Positions 48,998 through 58,409 are shown, counted from the stretch's first letter. The stretch is DNA of 64,000 nucleotides from Gandjariella thermophila (GCF_005405885.1 NZ_BJFL01000009.1:109523-173522), one strand, 5' to 3'. The notes: a model not told the origin generated them from the sequence alone. Numbers and translations: made by a program.

Positions 48998-49666
48998 GTG
49001 TTCTACCGACTGATCAAGTGGCTGATCGCATCCTTCGTTCGGGTGGTATACCGCCCGGACGTGCGAGGCCTGGAGCACGTTCCGTCGCGGGGAGCCGTGA
49101 TCCTCGCCGCCAACCATCTGTCGTTCATCGACAGCGTGCTGATCCCGCTCGTCGTGCCGCGTCGGGTGGTGTTCCTGGCCAAGGCGGAGTACTTCACCGG
49201 CCGCGGCCCGAAGGGCTGGCTGATGCGCCGGTTCTTCACCGCGATCGGCGCGGTGCCGGTGGAGCGGGGCAACGGCCGGGCGGCCAGGCAGTCGCTCGAC
49301 ACCGCGCTGCGGGTGCTGGCCAGTGGGGGTGCGTTCGGCATCTATCCGGAGGGCACCCGGTCCCGGGACGGCTTGCTGCACCGTGGGCACGTCGGCGTGG
49401 CACGGCTGGCGTTGACCTCCCGCGCGCCGGTGGTCCCGGTCGGCATCGTCGGCACGGACAAGCTGCAGCCGGTGGGCACCCACATTCCGCGGATCCGGCC
49501 GGTGAGCATCCGGTTCGGCCGGCCGCTGGAGTTCTCCCGCTACGAGGGCATCGGGGAGAACCTGCCCATGCTGCGCGCGGTCACCGACGAGATCATGTAC
49601 GCCATCCTGGAACTGTCCGGCCAGGACTACGTCGACCTCTACGCGAAGCCGCCGGCCGCCGCCTGA
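48998..49666 (+). CDS. 1-acylglycerol-3-phosphate O-acyltransferase-like protein (PlsC family)
   Basis: Transfers a fatty acyl chain to lysophosphatidate or a related lipid at the inner membrane face. The 222-residue product has a hydrophobic N-terminus, the acyltransferase motif NHLSFID (HX4D), the FTAIGAVPVERGN region, GIYPEGTRSRDG and a VVPVGIVGT motif. GTG at 48998 has GAGGAGG 5 nt upstream. No nearby gene tells its acceptor. Confidence 0.9.
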   Translation: MFYRLIKWLIASFVRVVYRPDVRGLEHVPSRGAVILAANHLSFIDSVLIPLVVPRRVVFLAKAEYFTGRGPKGWLMRRFFTAIGAVPVERGNGRAARQSLDTALRVLASGGAFGIYPEGTRSRDGLLHRGHVGVARLALTSRAPVVPVGIVGTDKLQPVGTHIPRIRPVSIRFGRPLEFSRYEGIGENLPMLRAVTDEIMYAILELSGQDYVDLYAKPPAAA

Positions 49667-49759
49667 GCGCGCCAACCGGGTTTACCCGCCGTGGGCCCGG
49701 TCGACCCGATGCGTGACGCCCCCGAACGCGTCGAGCAGCGGTCGATGTGAGGTGACGAG

Positions 49760-50251
49760 ATGGCGGAGCTGAACATCCGGATCGTCGGGACCAACCTGCC
49801 CGGCGCGCGGTTCGCCGGGCACCACCGGGTCCATCTCGGCATCCAGCGGGAGAACGAGGTGGTCGCCGCCATCCCCGGCGACGCCCAGTCCGCCGTCTTC
49901 GAGTTGTCCATCGACGCGGCGCCCGACGACGGCGGCGTCGACTTCAGCGGCCCCTACGTGCACGGCGAGCCCGGCGGGCGGTTCCTCCGGCTGTGCTGGG
50001 GCGACCTGGACGAGGCGGGCGCGTTCCACTCCTTCGACCAGGTCGACCTGGACCTGACCTCACTGGGCCCGGACCTCGTCGACCAGGCCGCGGTCGGCGG
50101 CGTGGGGCTGGAGGCGACGCTGCGGCTCAGCGATGACCGGGGCGGCCCCCGTTCCACGCCGGCGCGGGAACCGGAACTGGACTGGCGGCTCGCCTCGGCC
50201 GGCCGGCCCGGCATGGAACCGGGTGACAGCGGCTGGTCTGTCAACCGTTGA
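49760..50251 (+). CDS. Small protein, probably DUF5990 family
   Basis: A 163-residue soluble protein with LNIRIVGTNLPG at the start, a FSGPYVHGEPGGRFLRLCWGD core and a charged, disordered C-terminus. It fits my memory of DUF5990, of unknown function. ATG at 49760 has GAGGTGACGAG upstream. No signal peptide or membrane segment. Confidence 0.65.
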   Translation: MAELNIRIVGTNLPGARFAGHHRVHLGIQRENEVVAAIPGDAQSAVFELSIDAAPDDGGVDFSGPYVHGEPGGRFLRLCWGDLDEAGAFHSFDQVDLDLTSLGPDLVDQAAVGGVGLEATLRLSDDRGGPRSTPAREPELDWRLASAGRPGMEPGDSGWSVNR

Positions 50252-50374
50252 CATCGCCGATCCGCCGGCCGCGGGCAACACCGGTCGGCGCCGGTACGTC
50301 TACCGGGAGAGGGCGCGGACGGGCACCGGCGGACGGTGCCCGTGAGGTGACTACCGCTGGGGAGTGGTGACCGG

Positions 50375-50584
50375 ATGAGGACGCGCCGCGCCGTTGACCC
50401 CTACGCCGAGCTTCGCAAGCACCGCGTGCGGCTGGTGTTCCGCCGCTGCGCCGGCCCGTGCGGGCAGGACTGCTGGCTGCCGGCCGGCCACCGGCAGTGC
50501 GCCAAGTGCCAGGCCCGCACCGACCGGATCCGCCGGAAGAGCCGGCTCCGCGCGCTCACCGCTTGCCTTCGCCTCGCCTGGTGA
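50375..50584 (+). CDS. Small basic cysteine-rich protein
   Basis: A 69-residue ORF with GC-rich third positions and GGGGAGTGG upstream. It is very basic and has five Cys (CAGPCGQDC ... CAKC) in a compact zinc-ribbon-like spacing, plus a sixth near the end. I do not recognise the family; it may bind metal or nucleic acid. Small size and the accessory neighbourhood leave doubt. Confidence 0.5.
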   Translation: MRTRRAVDPYAELRKHRVRLVFRRCAGPCGQDCWLPAGHRQCAKCQARTDRIRRKSRLRALTACLRLAW

Positions 50585-50639
50585 CCGGCGGCGACAAACC
50601 AGCTGACCGGCCGGGCCCCTTACCGCTACCTTCGCGCGA

Positions 50640-51119
50640 GTGGTCGACGTTCGCCGCTGTGGCCCGCAGGACGCCTCGGAACTGATCAGGCTGCGGGAGA
50701 TCATGCTCGCCTCGATCCACGGTGCCGGGTCGCCGTCAGGCGGCTGGCAACCGGGCGCGGAGGCCACGCTGCGGCACCGGCTGGCGGCCACGGACGGCTC
50801 CTGGGCCGCGTTCGCCGTGGACCAGCCGGCCGGCACGGGTCTCGCCGCGTGCGCGCTCGGCGTGATCGAGCAGCGGCTCGGCTCGCCCGCCAATCCCAGC
50901 GGCCGGCTCGGTTACGTGTTCAACGTGGTCACCGACCCGGCCCACCGCGGGCGCGGCTACGCCCGCGCGTGCATGCGGGCGCTGCTGGACTGGTACCGGG
51001 AGCGCGACGTGCGGTGCGTCGACCTGCGCGCCACCAAGCAGGCGGAGGCCATCTACGAGGAGTTCGGGTTCCTGCGCACCGCCGACCCGGCCATGCGGCT
51101 GCTGCTGCCGTCGCCATGA
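50640..51119 (+). CDS. GNAT family N-acetyltransferase
   Basis: The 159-residue product has the GNAT fold: VDVRRCGPQDASELIRLREIM at the start, LGYVFNVVTDPAHRGRGYARACM with the acetyl-CoA pyrophosphate loop (HRGRGYA), and AEAIYEEFGFLRT at the end. Acceptor unknown. GTG at 50640 follows TACCTT (50627-50632) with 7 nt between, so probably leaderless. Confidence 0.88.
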   Translation: MVDVRRCGPQDASELIRLREIMLASIHGAGSPSGGWQPGAEATLRHRLAATDGSWAAFAVDQPAGTGLAACALGVIEQRLGSPANPSGRLGYVFNVVTDPAHRGRGYARACMRALLDWYRERDVRCVDLRATKQAEAIYEEFGFLRTADPAMRLLLPSP

Positions 51120-51189
51120 GCCCGCGCTCCGCGGTCCCGCGCCGGCGTGGTGGAGTAGACGCCTCGACACGGTGCTGGGAGGTGTCCGG

Positions 51190-51753
51190 ATGGGTGCGCG
51201 GGTGCTCGGCGTGGTGGGCTGCGGGGCGGCCGGTGTCCAGGAACTGCTGCCCCGCCTGGTCCATCCGGCTCGGCGGGCGGGCTGGACTGTCGCGGTGACG
51301 CTCACCCCCACCGCCGGCCGGTGGCTGCGCGAACTCGGGTTGCTCGCGGAGATCGAGCGGGTGACCGGCTTCGTGGCCCGGGTGGAGCCCCGGCGGTCGC
51401 CGCTCGAGTTGAGCCCGCATCCGCCGGCCGACTGCTACGTCGTCGCACCCGCGTCCGCGAACACCGTCGCCAAGCTGGCCCTCGGCATCGCGGACAACCA
51501 GGCGCTGACCCAGGTCAACGAGGCGATCGGGACGGCGGACGTTGCCGTGGTCGTCGCTCCCCGGGTGAACGAGGCGCACGCCCGGCATCCGGCGTGGCAA
51601 GGCCACCTGGCCACGCTGCGCGACGCCGGCGTGCACCTCGTGTCCGGCGACGGCGTGTGGTCGCCGCCCGAGCCGAGCGACGGGCAGGCGGCCGGCGAGC
51701 CGCCATGGACGGCGATCCTCGACGCGATCGACGCGGCCGTGCCGGCACGCTGA
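51190..51753 (+). CDS. Flavoprotein of the CoaC/HFCD fold
   Basis: The 187-residue product has the homo-oligomeric flavin-containing decarboxylase fold: VLGVVGCGAAGVQELLPRL at the N-terminus, VVAPASANTVAKLALGIADN with the FMN-binding PASANT motif, and APRVNEAH. It is a stand-alone member, not the CoaBC fusion, and probably acts on a thiol peptide or an aromatic acid; not known. ATG at 51190 has GGGAGGTG upstream. Confidence 0.82.
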   Translation: MGARVLGVVGCGAAGVQELLPRLVHPARRAGWTVAVTLTPTAGRWLRELGLLAEIERVTGFVARVEPRRSPLELSPHPPADCYVVAPASANTVAKLALGIADNQALTQVNEAIGTADVAVVVAPRVNEAHARHPAWQGHLATLRDAGVHLVSGDGVWSPPEPSDGQAAGEPPWTAILDAIDAAVPAR

Positions 51754-51766
51754 ACCCCGGCAAGAA

Positions 51767-51819
51767 CTGTCCGAAAAGGATAATGGTCCGAAAAGGACAT
51801 TAGTGTCTATATTGGACAG
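51767..51819. repeat. Operator-like repeat array in an AT-rich pocket
   Basis: GTCCGAAAAGGA occurs at 51769-51780 and again at 51786-51797, 17 bp apart; each is a GTCC/GGAc dyad. A third related site, TGTC-N7-GACA, lies at 51804-51818, and CTGTCC/GGACAG bound the whole. TATATT at 51808-51813 could be a -10. It lies between convergent genes, where no promoter is expected. Confidence 0.5.
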
Positions 51820-51847
51820 TCTGCCCCTGGTCGGCCGACCGGCGGTG

Positions 51848-52246
51848 CTACGGACCGGACTCCGAAGGGTGGGAACGCAACAGCGCGCCGTTGAGCGAGG
51901 GTTGCGAGGACCGGCCGGTCACCTCGTCGCCGTGCCCGGTGTCGACCCGGCCGCGGACGTACGACGAGATGAACACCTTGCGCACGTGCGCCGCCCACTG
52001 CTCGCTTACCACGAACTCCGTTGCGCTGCCGACGCGCTCGCGGTCGGTGGGTGTGTCCGAGAGCACCAACACCGTGGCACCCGGCCGTTCGCTCTTCTTC
52101 CGGACCGCCATGGCGTTGAACACCTGCCGGGCGCGGCGCCGCGAGCAGTGACGCTGGCCGGCCTCCTCCATCAGCCGCCGCGCCTCGACACCGCGCCTGG
52201 CCACGGTCTCGATGTGCGCGACCTTGTCCTCATATGTGGCGATCAA
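51848..52246 (-). CDS. Hypothetical protein of the accessory segment
   Basis: A 132-residue frame with clear GC-rich third positions, starting at a TTG (52246) behind GGAGCAG. It is rich in Arg and Glu, with a helical first half (ETVARRGVEARRLMEEAG) and a polar Ser-rich tail; no membrane segment, no motif I know. It may be a truncated gene, since the frame is open a short way upstream without a better start. Confidence 0.5.
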   Translation of the reverse strand: MIATYEDKVAHIETVARRGVEARRLMEEAGQRHCSRRRARQVFNAMAVRKKSERPGATVLVLSDTPTDRERVGSATEFVVSEQWAAHVRKVFISSYVRGRVDTGHGDEVTGRSSQPSLNGALLRSHPSESGP

Positions 52247-52485
52247 TGCTGCTCCAGCCGCAGAACGGTGGGGGACCGTGACCGAGCGTGCTCAGCCGTG
52301 CTGCACATGTTCGCAGGAGACGGGTCCTTCTTCTGGCCGGCACGCCCGTCCACGGGACCGACTCGATCGGGTGATGGTGCCGCGCCGTCGCGCTCCTACC
52401 GCCGCTGTCGACACCGGCGACCTGCGGAAACCGCCCTCCCTGTCGACGCGTCGCTTCGGATACGGGCGGAACGGATCACGCGGCA

Positions 52486-52609
52486 GGGCAGCCCGCGCCG
52501 ACTCTGAGTGCGGTGTCGGCGTCTCCCCGGGGAGGCTCGGGGTTGGTGGCATCTGGGTCCACCTCCACCCCGGGGCGGGCCGACACCGCCGCCGAGGCGC
52601 GGGCTGCCC
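52486..52609. repeat. Nested 124-nt inverted repeat, possible structured RNA or MITE-like element
   Basis: An outer perfect 14-bp arm (GGGCAGCCCGCGCC, 52486-52499 with 52596-52609) encloses a perfect 11-bp arm (GCGGTGTCGGC, 52510-52520 with 52579-52589), which encloses CCCCGGGG (52525-52532 with 52568-52575) and a GGTGG/CCACC hairpin (52545-52549 with 52559-52563). The internal loops are small and unequal (10 and 6 nt). The whole folds as one long rod in either strand. Confidence 0.6.
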
Positions 52610-52745
52610 GTGTCTGTGGCGCATCGACGCCCTTTGGCGTGTCGTCGTTCGCCCGGCTGGCGTTATCACCCGGAGCGGAGTCGATCAGGGCGAATGGACG
52701 TTGGCGGTGGCGTGGCGGGTGGGGCAGGGTCAGACTGGGGTATTC

Positions 52746-52763
52746 CGCACCATGCGTGGTGCG
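52746..52763 (+). other. Hairpin in the greA leader
   Basis: CGCACCA-TGCG-TGGTGCG, a perfect 7-bp stem ending 13 nt before the greA ribosome site. It could affect translation or mRNA stability. Confidence 0.35.
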
Positions 52764-52786
52764 CGGCGGCTGCCCGGGGAGGTCGT

Positions 52787-53275
52787 GTGCGCGAGACCGA
52801 GGTGACCTGGTTGACGCAGGAGGCCCACGACCGGCTGCGCCGTGAGCTGGACGAGTTGATCGCGAATCGTTCTGCCGTGGCGGCCGAGATCAATGCCCGC
52901 CGCGAGGAGGGCGATCTGGCGGAGAACAGCGGATATCACGCGGCCCGCGAGGAACAGGGCCGGCAGGAAGCCCGGATCCGCCAACTGCAGGGCCTGTTGC
53001 GCCACGCGCGGATCGTCGAGGCGCCCCAGGCCGAGGGGGTCGCCGAACCGGGCATGGTGCTGACCGTGCGTTACGCCGACGAGGAGGAGCCGGAGACCTT
53101 CCTGCTGGCCACCCGGGAGCAGGGGGCGCTGGAGGGGATGGAGGTGTACTCGCCTCGCTCGCCGTTGGGTCATGCCCTACTCGGAGCCACCGAAGGCGAG
53201 ACCCGGGAGTACGAGTTGCCCAGCGGGGGTCGAATGGCGGTCACCCTGCTCAAGGTCGAGCCCTACACCGGCTGA
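52787..53275 (+). CDS. greA: GreA/GreB family transcription elongation factor
   Basis: Rescues backtracked RNA polymerase by stimulating RNA cleavage. The 162-residue product has the N-terminal coiled coil with [19 protein letters not shown] (the acidic-tip region) and a C-terminal FKBP-like domain with [17 protein letters not shown] at 52787 is chosen for GGGGAGG 4-5 nt upstream. Actinobacteria often carry extra Gre-like factors; this may not be the main one, since it lies in an accessory segment. Confidence 0.88.
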   Translation: MRETEVTWLTQEAHDRLRRELDELIANRSAVAAEINARREEGDLAENSGYHAAREEQGRQEARIRQLQGLLRHARIVEAPQAEGVAEPGMVLTVRYADEEEPETFLLATREQGALEGMEVYSPRSPLGHALLGATEGETREYELPSGGRMAVTLLKVEPYTG

Positions 53276-53359
53276 CGGGAAGCGGCTCCGGTGGCGCGCC
53301 CTGACGCGGTGCCGCCGGCCGGCGAAGTCCGGTGGTCGGAGGTGGCGGGCGGCGACCGT

Positions 53360-53373
53360 GGGACTTAGGTCCC
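53360..53373. promoter_or_regulatory. DosR/DevR-like box
   Basis: GGGAC-TTAG-GTCCC differs by one base from the DosR core GGGACTWWAGTCCC. It lies about 118 bp before a small ORF and 85 bp after greA. In mycobacteria this motif marks hypoxia-induced genes. Confidence 0.5.
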
Positions 53374-53437
53374 TTTCTTCCATGCCGATGGGTGCATTGC
53401 CGCTGGTCAGGCCCGGGTGTTGCGTTCCAGGTAGGCG

Positions 53438-53451
53438 CTTGACGCGTCAAG
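53438..53451. promoter_or_regulatory. Perfect 14-bp palindrome
   Basis: CTTGACGCGTCAAG is fully symmetric and lies 27 bp before the small ORF at 53478. Its left half contains TTGACG, which could also serve as a -35. Confidence 0.4.
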
Positions 53452-53477
53452 GAGTCATGGAAGGTCTGTGAGGAGCC

Positions 53478-53615
53478 ATGATCGAGATGTTCACCGGCTT
53501 CCTCCCACTGCTGGATGAGCCGGAAGCCCGGCGCCGGTGTCGCCGTTTCCACCACCGCGTGTGGAGCCGGCGGGGTCACCGCTGGGTGTCGTGGGACACC
53601 TACCGCTGCCGCTGA
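53478..53615 (+). CDS. Possible 45-residue basic protein
   Basis: MIEMFTGFLPLLDEPEARRR is followed by a basic stretch rich in Arg, His and Trp, ending DTYRCR. GAGGAG lies immediately upstream (spacing short for the first ATG). Two regulatory-looking motifs precede it. No family known; could be spurious. Confidence 0.35.
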   Translation: MIEMFTGFLPLLDEPEARRRCRRFHHRVWSRRGHRWVSWDTYRCR

Positions 53616-53811
53616 TGCGTGTCCGCTCGGGTGGCGGTAGTCCGGCGTCGGGGCGGCCACGCCATCCGGAGAACACGGGCGCCCGTCAGTCGATCGCACC
53701 GTAGGCGATCAGATGCCGGAGGGGCGTGACTTATGCCCCTCCGGCTTGTGCGGACAGCCTCGGGTTGACCGCCGAGACATGGCTCGAGAACTCGCCCCCG
53801 GACGCCGCGCG

Positions 53812-53828
53812 ATGTACATTATGTACAT
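53812..53828. promoter_or_regulatory. Antitoxin operator overlapping the start codon
   Basis: ATGTACAT-T-ATGTACAT: two copies of a self-complementary octamer around a single T. The right copy includes the first two bases of the antitoxin ATG (53827). Phd/YefM proteins bind such palindromes to repress their own operon. Confidence 0.65.
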
Positions 53829-54090
53829 GTCTGTGGAGATGCCGGTGAGTCAGGCACGGGCCGAGTTGGGCCCGGTGACGTCGCGCGCCGAGTTCAACGG
53901 CGAGACGACGTACCTGCTCAAGCACGGTCACCGCGCCGCGGCTGTGGTGCCGGCCGCGGTTGCCGAACTGGTGGAGCAGATCGAAGACCTGCTGGACCGC
54001 GATGCGGTGGCAGAGGTGCTCGCCAAGCTGGCGGCCGGCACCGAGGAGAGCGTGCCCTTCGTGCGCCGGACGCGTCGACAGACTTCCTGA
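53827..54090 (+). CDS. Antitoxin of the Phd/YefM family
   Basis: An 87-residue protein with the Phd/YefM N-terminal DNA-binding part (MPVSQARAELGPVTSRAEFNGETTYLLKHGHRAAAVVPA) and a helical, acidic C-terminal half that would wrap the toxin. ATG at 53827 is chosen by family fit and the operator position; the frame is open upstream through MYIMYMSV, but those codons are the operator. The toxin gene starts at the very next base after its stop. Confidence 0.88.
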   Translation: MSVEMPVSQARAELGPVTSRAEFNGETTYLLKHGHRAAAVVPAAVAELVEQIEDLLDRDAVAEVLAKLAAGTEESVPFVRRTRRQTS

Positions 54091-54384
54091 GTGTCGTACG
54101 CGATCGAGATCACTCGGCCAGCCGAGAAGTTCCTCGACAGGCTGAGCAAGCAGCAACCCAGTGACGCCGAGGCGATCGAGGACACGATCGAGGCGCTGGC
54201 CAGCGAGCCTCGCCCGTCCGGCTGCACCGCCCTGAAGGGCTACAGCGGAGTCTGGCGGGTCTGGGTGCGCGGCTACCGCATCTCTTACCAGGTCAAGGAT
54301 GACAAACTGATCGTCCTGGTCCTCACGATCAGCACCCGCGACGACGTGTACGAGGTACTACGCCGCTACCTCGGCCGGCGCTGA
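54091..54384 (+). CDS. Toxin of the RelE/ParE superfamily
   Basis: A 97-residue RelE-fold protein: YAIEITRPAEKFLDRLSKQ, LKGYSGVWRVWVRGYRISYQV, and a basic end TRDDVYEVLRRYLGRR. RelE-type toxins cut mRNA on the ribosome; the Arg-rich strands fit this, but a ParE-like gyrase role cannot be excluded. GTG at 54091 directly abuts the antitoxin TGA, so translation is coupled. Confidence 0.88.
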   Translation: MSYAIEITRPAEKFLDRLSKQQPSDAEAIEDTIEALASEPRPSGCTALKGYSGVWRVWVRGYRISYQVKDDKLIVLVLTISTRDDVYEVLRRYLGRR

Positions 54385-54484
54385 CCCATGATCGACCGGA
54401 GGCTGGCCCGGTCGAACGCGGCGCCGGCCCCGGACGGCCCAGACCGCCGAAACGCGGAAGGTGCCAGGTCAGAGAGAGTGCGGC

Positions 54485-55918
54485 TTAGAACTGGTAGTAC
54501 AGGAACGGGCTGAAGGTGCCGGTGGCGACCAGGATGGTGGCGTAGGCCAGGCCGAGGGTCATGACGGCGACCCGCAGCGCGGCAGCCGGGCGGCTGCGGG
54601 TGGACTCCAGGTAGGGGCCGGTCACCGGGGTCGCCGGGACCAGCACGATCACCAGGGCGAGCAGCAGGATGACGGTGCGCTGGTTGGTCAGCGCGGCAGC
54701 GACCACGTCGGTGAGGCCGTGCGGGTCGGGCACCAGCATGTGGCCGAGCATGGTGAGCGCCTTGCCCAGGTCGGGGGCGCGGAAGAACACCCAGCCGAAG
54801 ATCACCAGCAGCATGGTCGCCGCCCGGCGGCCGATCCGGGCCGGCAGCGAGGCAGGGGCCGACTCCCAGCGGAAGCCGCGCTCCACGATCAGCAGGGAGC
54901 CGTGGTAGAGCCCCCAGACCAGGAAGGTCCAGTTCGCGCCGTGCCAGAAGCCGGTGAGCGCGAACACGATGCACAGGTTGCGGTACGTCTTCGCAACCCC
55001 GTGCCGGTTGCCGCCGAGCGGGATGTAGACGTAGTCGCGGAACCACCGGGACAGCGACATGTGCCAGCGCCGCCAGAACTCGGTGATGGTCACCGACGAG
55101 TACGGCCGGGCGAAATTCTCCGGCAGCCGGAAGCCGAGCATCCGGCCCAGGCCGATGGCCATGTCGGAGTAACCGGAGAAATCGAAGTAGAGCTGCAGCG
55201 TGTAGCCGATGGCGCCGAGCCAGGCCACCGAGAACGTCATATCGTGGGCCGGGGTGGCGAAGCAGGCGTCCACCATCGGGCCGAGCGAGTCGGCGATGAT
55301 GACCTTCTTGGAGAGCCCCAGGGCGAACCGGGGAAAGCCGGAGGCTAGGTCGTCCAGCCGGTGCCGGCGCTGCTGGGGAAGCTGGTCGGCGATCTCCCGG
55401 TACCGCACGATCGGCCCGGCCACGAGCTGCGGGAACATCGCGATGTAGGTGACGAACGAGACCGGGTTGCGCAGCGCCGGCCGCTCACCGCGGTAGATGT
55501 CCACCACGTAGGAGATGTGGTGGAACGTGTAGAACGAGATGCCGATCGGCAGCGCCAGATGCACCACGGGTAAGTCGGCGCCGAACAGCTTCGCCAGGCT
55601 GGCGAACTGCTGGGTGGCGAAGCCGGCGTACTTCCACACCACCAGGGCCGCGATGTCGAAGCCGATCACGCAGCCGAGCAGCGTCCTGCGCCGGGTCCGG
55701 GACAGTTCCCACTCGTCCGGTTCCAGCATCGGCCCGGCCAGGTAGTTGACCACCATGCAGGACAGCAGCAGCAACGTGGTCGCCCCGGCGCCGCAGGTGT
55801 AGAACACCAGGCTGCCCACGGCGATCACGCCGTTGCGCCAGCCGCGCGGAGCCGCCAGCACGGCCAGCAGCACGGCCGGCATGAAGTACCACAGGAACAG
55901 CGGGCTGGCGAACGACAT
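54485..55918 (-). CDS. MBOAT family O-acyltransferase (AlgI-like)
   Basis: Moves acyl groups across the membrane to a sugar polymer. The 477-residue product has about ten membrane helices, PIGISFYTFHHISYVVDIYRG, FPQLVAGPIVRY, YFDFSGYSDMAIGLG, ITEFWRRWHMSLSRWFRDYVYIPLGGN and the catalytic His in LTGFWHGANWTF. This is the AlgI/DltB pattern. It is a plausible partner of the AlgX-like protein at 47093. ATG at 55918. Confidence 0.93.
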   Translation of the reverse strand: MSFASPLFLWYFMPAVLLAVLAAPRGWRNGVIAVGSLVFYTCGAGATTLLLLSCMVVNYLAGPMLEPDEWELSRTRRRTLLGCVIGFDIAALVVWKYAGFATQQFASLAKLFGADLPVVHLALPIGISFYTFHHISYVVDIYRGERPALRNPVSFVTYIAMFPQLVAGPIVRYREIADQLPQQRRHRLDDLASGFPRFALGLSKKVIIADSLGPMVDACFATPAHDMTFSVAWLGAIGYTLQLYFDFSGYSDMAIGLGRMLGFRLPENFARPYSSVTITEFWRRWHMSLSRWFRDYVYIPLGGNRHGVAKTYRNLCIVFALTGFWHGANWTFLVWGLYHGSLLIVERGFRWESAPASLPARIGRRAATMLLVIFGWVFFRAPDLGKALTMLGHMLVPDPHGLTDVVAAALTNQRTVILLLALVIVLVPATPVTGPYLESTRSRPAAALRVAVMTLGLAYATILVATGTFSPFLYYQF

Positions 55919-56004
55919 CCTCGGGCCTCGGGTCGGTTTGATCGAACAGAGACCCTAGCCGAGCCCCGCCAGGGGCGGGGCCGATCCGGCAATGCCGGCG
56001 CAGG

Positions 56005-56961
56005 TCACACGCGGCCGGCGACGCGGCGGCGCCGGGCCACCTCGGCCAGGACCACGCCGCCGGCCACCGACGCGTTCAGCGACTCCACCCACGGCGCCAT
56101 CGGGATGGACACCGTGGCGTCGCAGGTCTCCCGCACCAGCCGGGACAGTCCCCGGCCCTCCGAGCCGATGACCACCACCAGCGGCCCGGTGGCCAGGTTC
56201 AGCTCGTCCAGGCTCATCGAAGCGTCCGCGTCCAGGCCGACGATCATCAGGCCGTGCCCGGCCCAGTCGCGCAGCGTGCGGGTGAGGTTGGTGGCCATGG
56301 CGACCGGCAGCTTGGCCGCGGTGCCGGCGCTGGTCCGCCAGGCCACCGCGGTGATGCCGGCGCTGCGCCGCTGCGGCACGACGACGCCGTGTGCGCCGAA
56401 CGCGGCCGCGGAACGCACCACGGCACCCAGGTTGCGCGGGTCGGTCACCCCGTCCAGGGCGACCAGCAGCGGCGGCTCACCGGACTCCTCGGCCTCGCGC
56501 AGCAGGTCGTCCGGGTGCGCGTAGGAGTACGGCGGCACCTGCAGCGCGAGGCCCTGGTGCACCGCGCCGCCGGTGATCCGGTCCAGCTCGCCACGCTGCA
56601 CCTCGAGCACGGACACGCCCCGGTCGCCGGCCCGGCGCACCGACTCCTCCACCCGGTCGTCGATGTCGATTCCGAGCGCGACGTACAGCGCGGTCGCCGG
56701 CACCCCGGCGCGGAGGCACTCGACCACCGGATTGCGGCCGGCCACCAACTCGGGCGTCTCGCCGGCGGGCCTGCGCCGCTCGGCGCGGGCCGCCGCGGCC
56801 GCCGCCCGGCGCTGCGCCGGGTGGCCCGGCCGGTTCTCCGCCTTCGGCGTCGGCCCCTTGCCCTTCAGCCCCTTCGGCTTCTGGCCTCCGGAGCCGACGA
56901 CGGCACCCTTCTTCGTGCCGGGCTTGCGCGTCGCGCCCCGGCGCTTGGAGTTCCCTGGCAC
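56005..56961 (-). CDS. rlmB: 23S rRNA (guanosine-2'-O-)-methyltransferase, TrmH/SpoU family
   Basis: Methylates a ribose in 23S rRNA. The 318-residue product has a basic disordered N-terminus (about 1-70, many Lys/Arg/Gly), a substrate-binding domain starting [16 protein letters not shown], and the SPOUT knot with [34 protein letters not shown] and the ending [25 protein letters not shown] at 56961. It lies 11 bp after cysS on the same strand, the usual cysS-rlmB pair. Confidence 0.94.
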   Translation of the reverse strand: MPGNSKRRGATRKPGTKKGAVVGSGGQKPKGLKGKGPTPKAENRPGHPAQRRAAAAAARAERRRPAGETPELVAGRNPVVECLRAGVPATALYVALGIDIDDRVEESVRRAGDRGVSVLEVQRGELDRITGGAVHQGLALQVPPYSYAHPDDLLREAEESGEPPLLVALDGVTDPRNLGAVVRSAAAFGAHGVVVPQRRSAGITAVAWRTSAGTAAKLPVAMATNLTRTLRDWAGHGLMIVGLDADASMSLDELNLATGPLVVVIGSEGRGLSRLVRETCDATVSIPMAPWVESLNASVAGGVVLAEVARRRRVAGRV

Positions 56962-56972
56962 GGTTTACGCCC

Positions 56973-58364
<1,392 letters not shown>

Positions 58365-58409
58365 GACGCGATGGTACGGGGAAACACTTGACGCCGTGAC
58401 GTGGACCGG

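Larger units (their letters stand above)
52247..52786. other. Gene-poor region before greA
   Basis: In these 540 bp several frames are open on both strands but none shows a family match or convincing codon pattern. The main content is the nested inverted repeat at 52486-52609 and a hairpin at 52746-52763 just before the greA ribosome site. Confidence 0.5.
53276..53826. other. Gene-poor region between greA and the toxin-antitoxin pair
   Basis: These 551 bp hold no long gene. They contain the DosR-like box at 53360, the palindrome at 53438, one possible 45-residue ORF at 53478, and the antitoxin promoter with its operator at the end. Confidence 0.5.

Noticed and set aside
51803..52507. A 234-codon plus-strand frame over the hypothetical gene at 51848
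   Set aside because: The minus-strand frame has the proper codon pattern; the plus frame is Arg/His/Pro-rich shadow.
52486..52609. Integron attC site
   Set aside because: It is a long imperfect palindrome of suitable size but lacks the RYYYAAC core and GTTRRRY ends, and no integrase is near.
52212..52805. Plus-strand frames before greA
   Set aside because: They run through the nested inverted repeat, lack codon bias and have no ribosome site.
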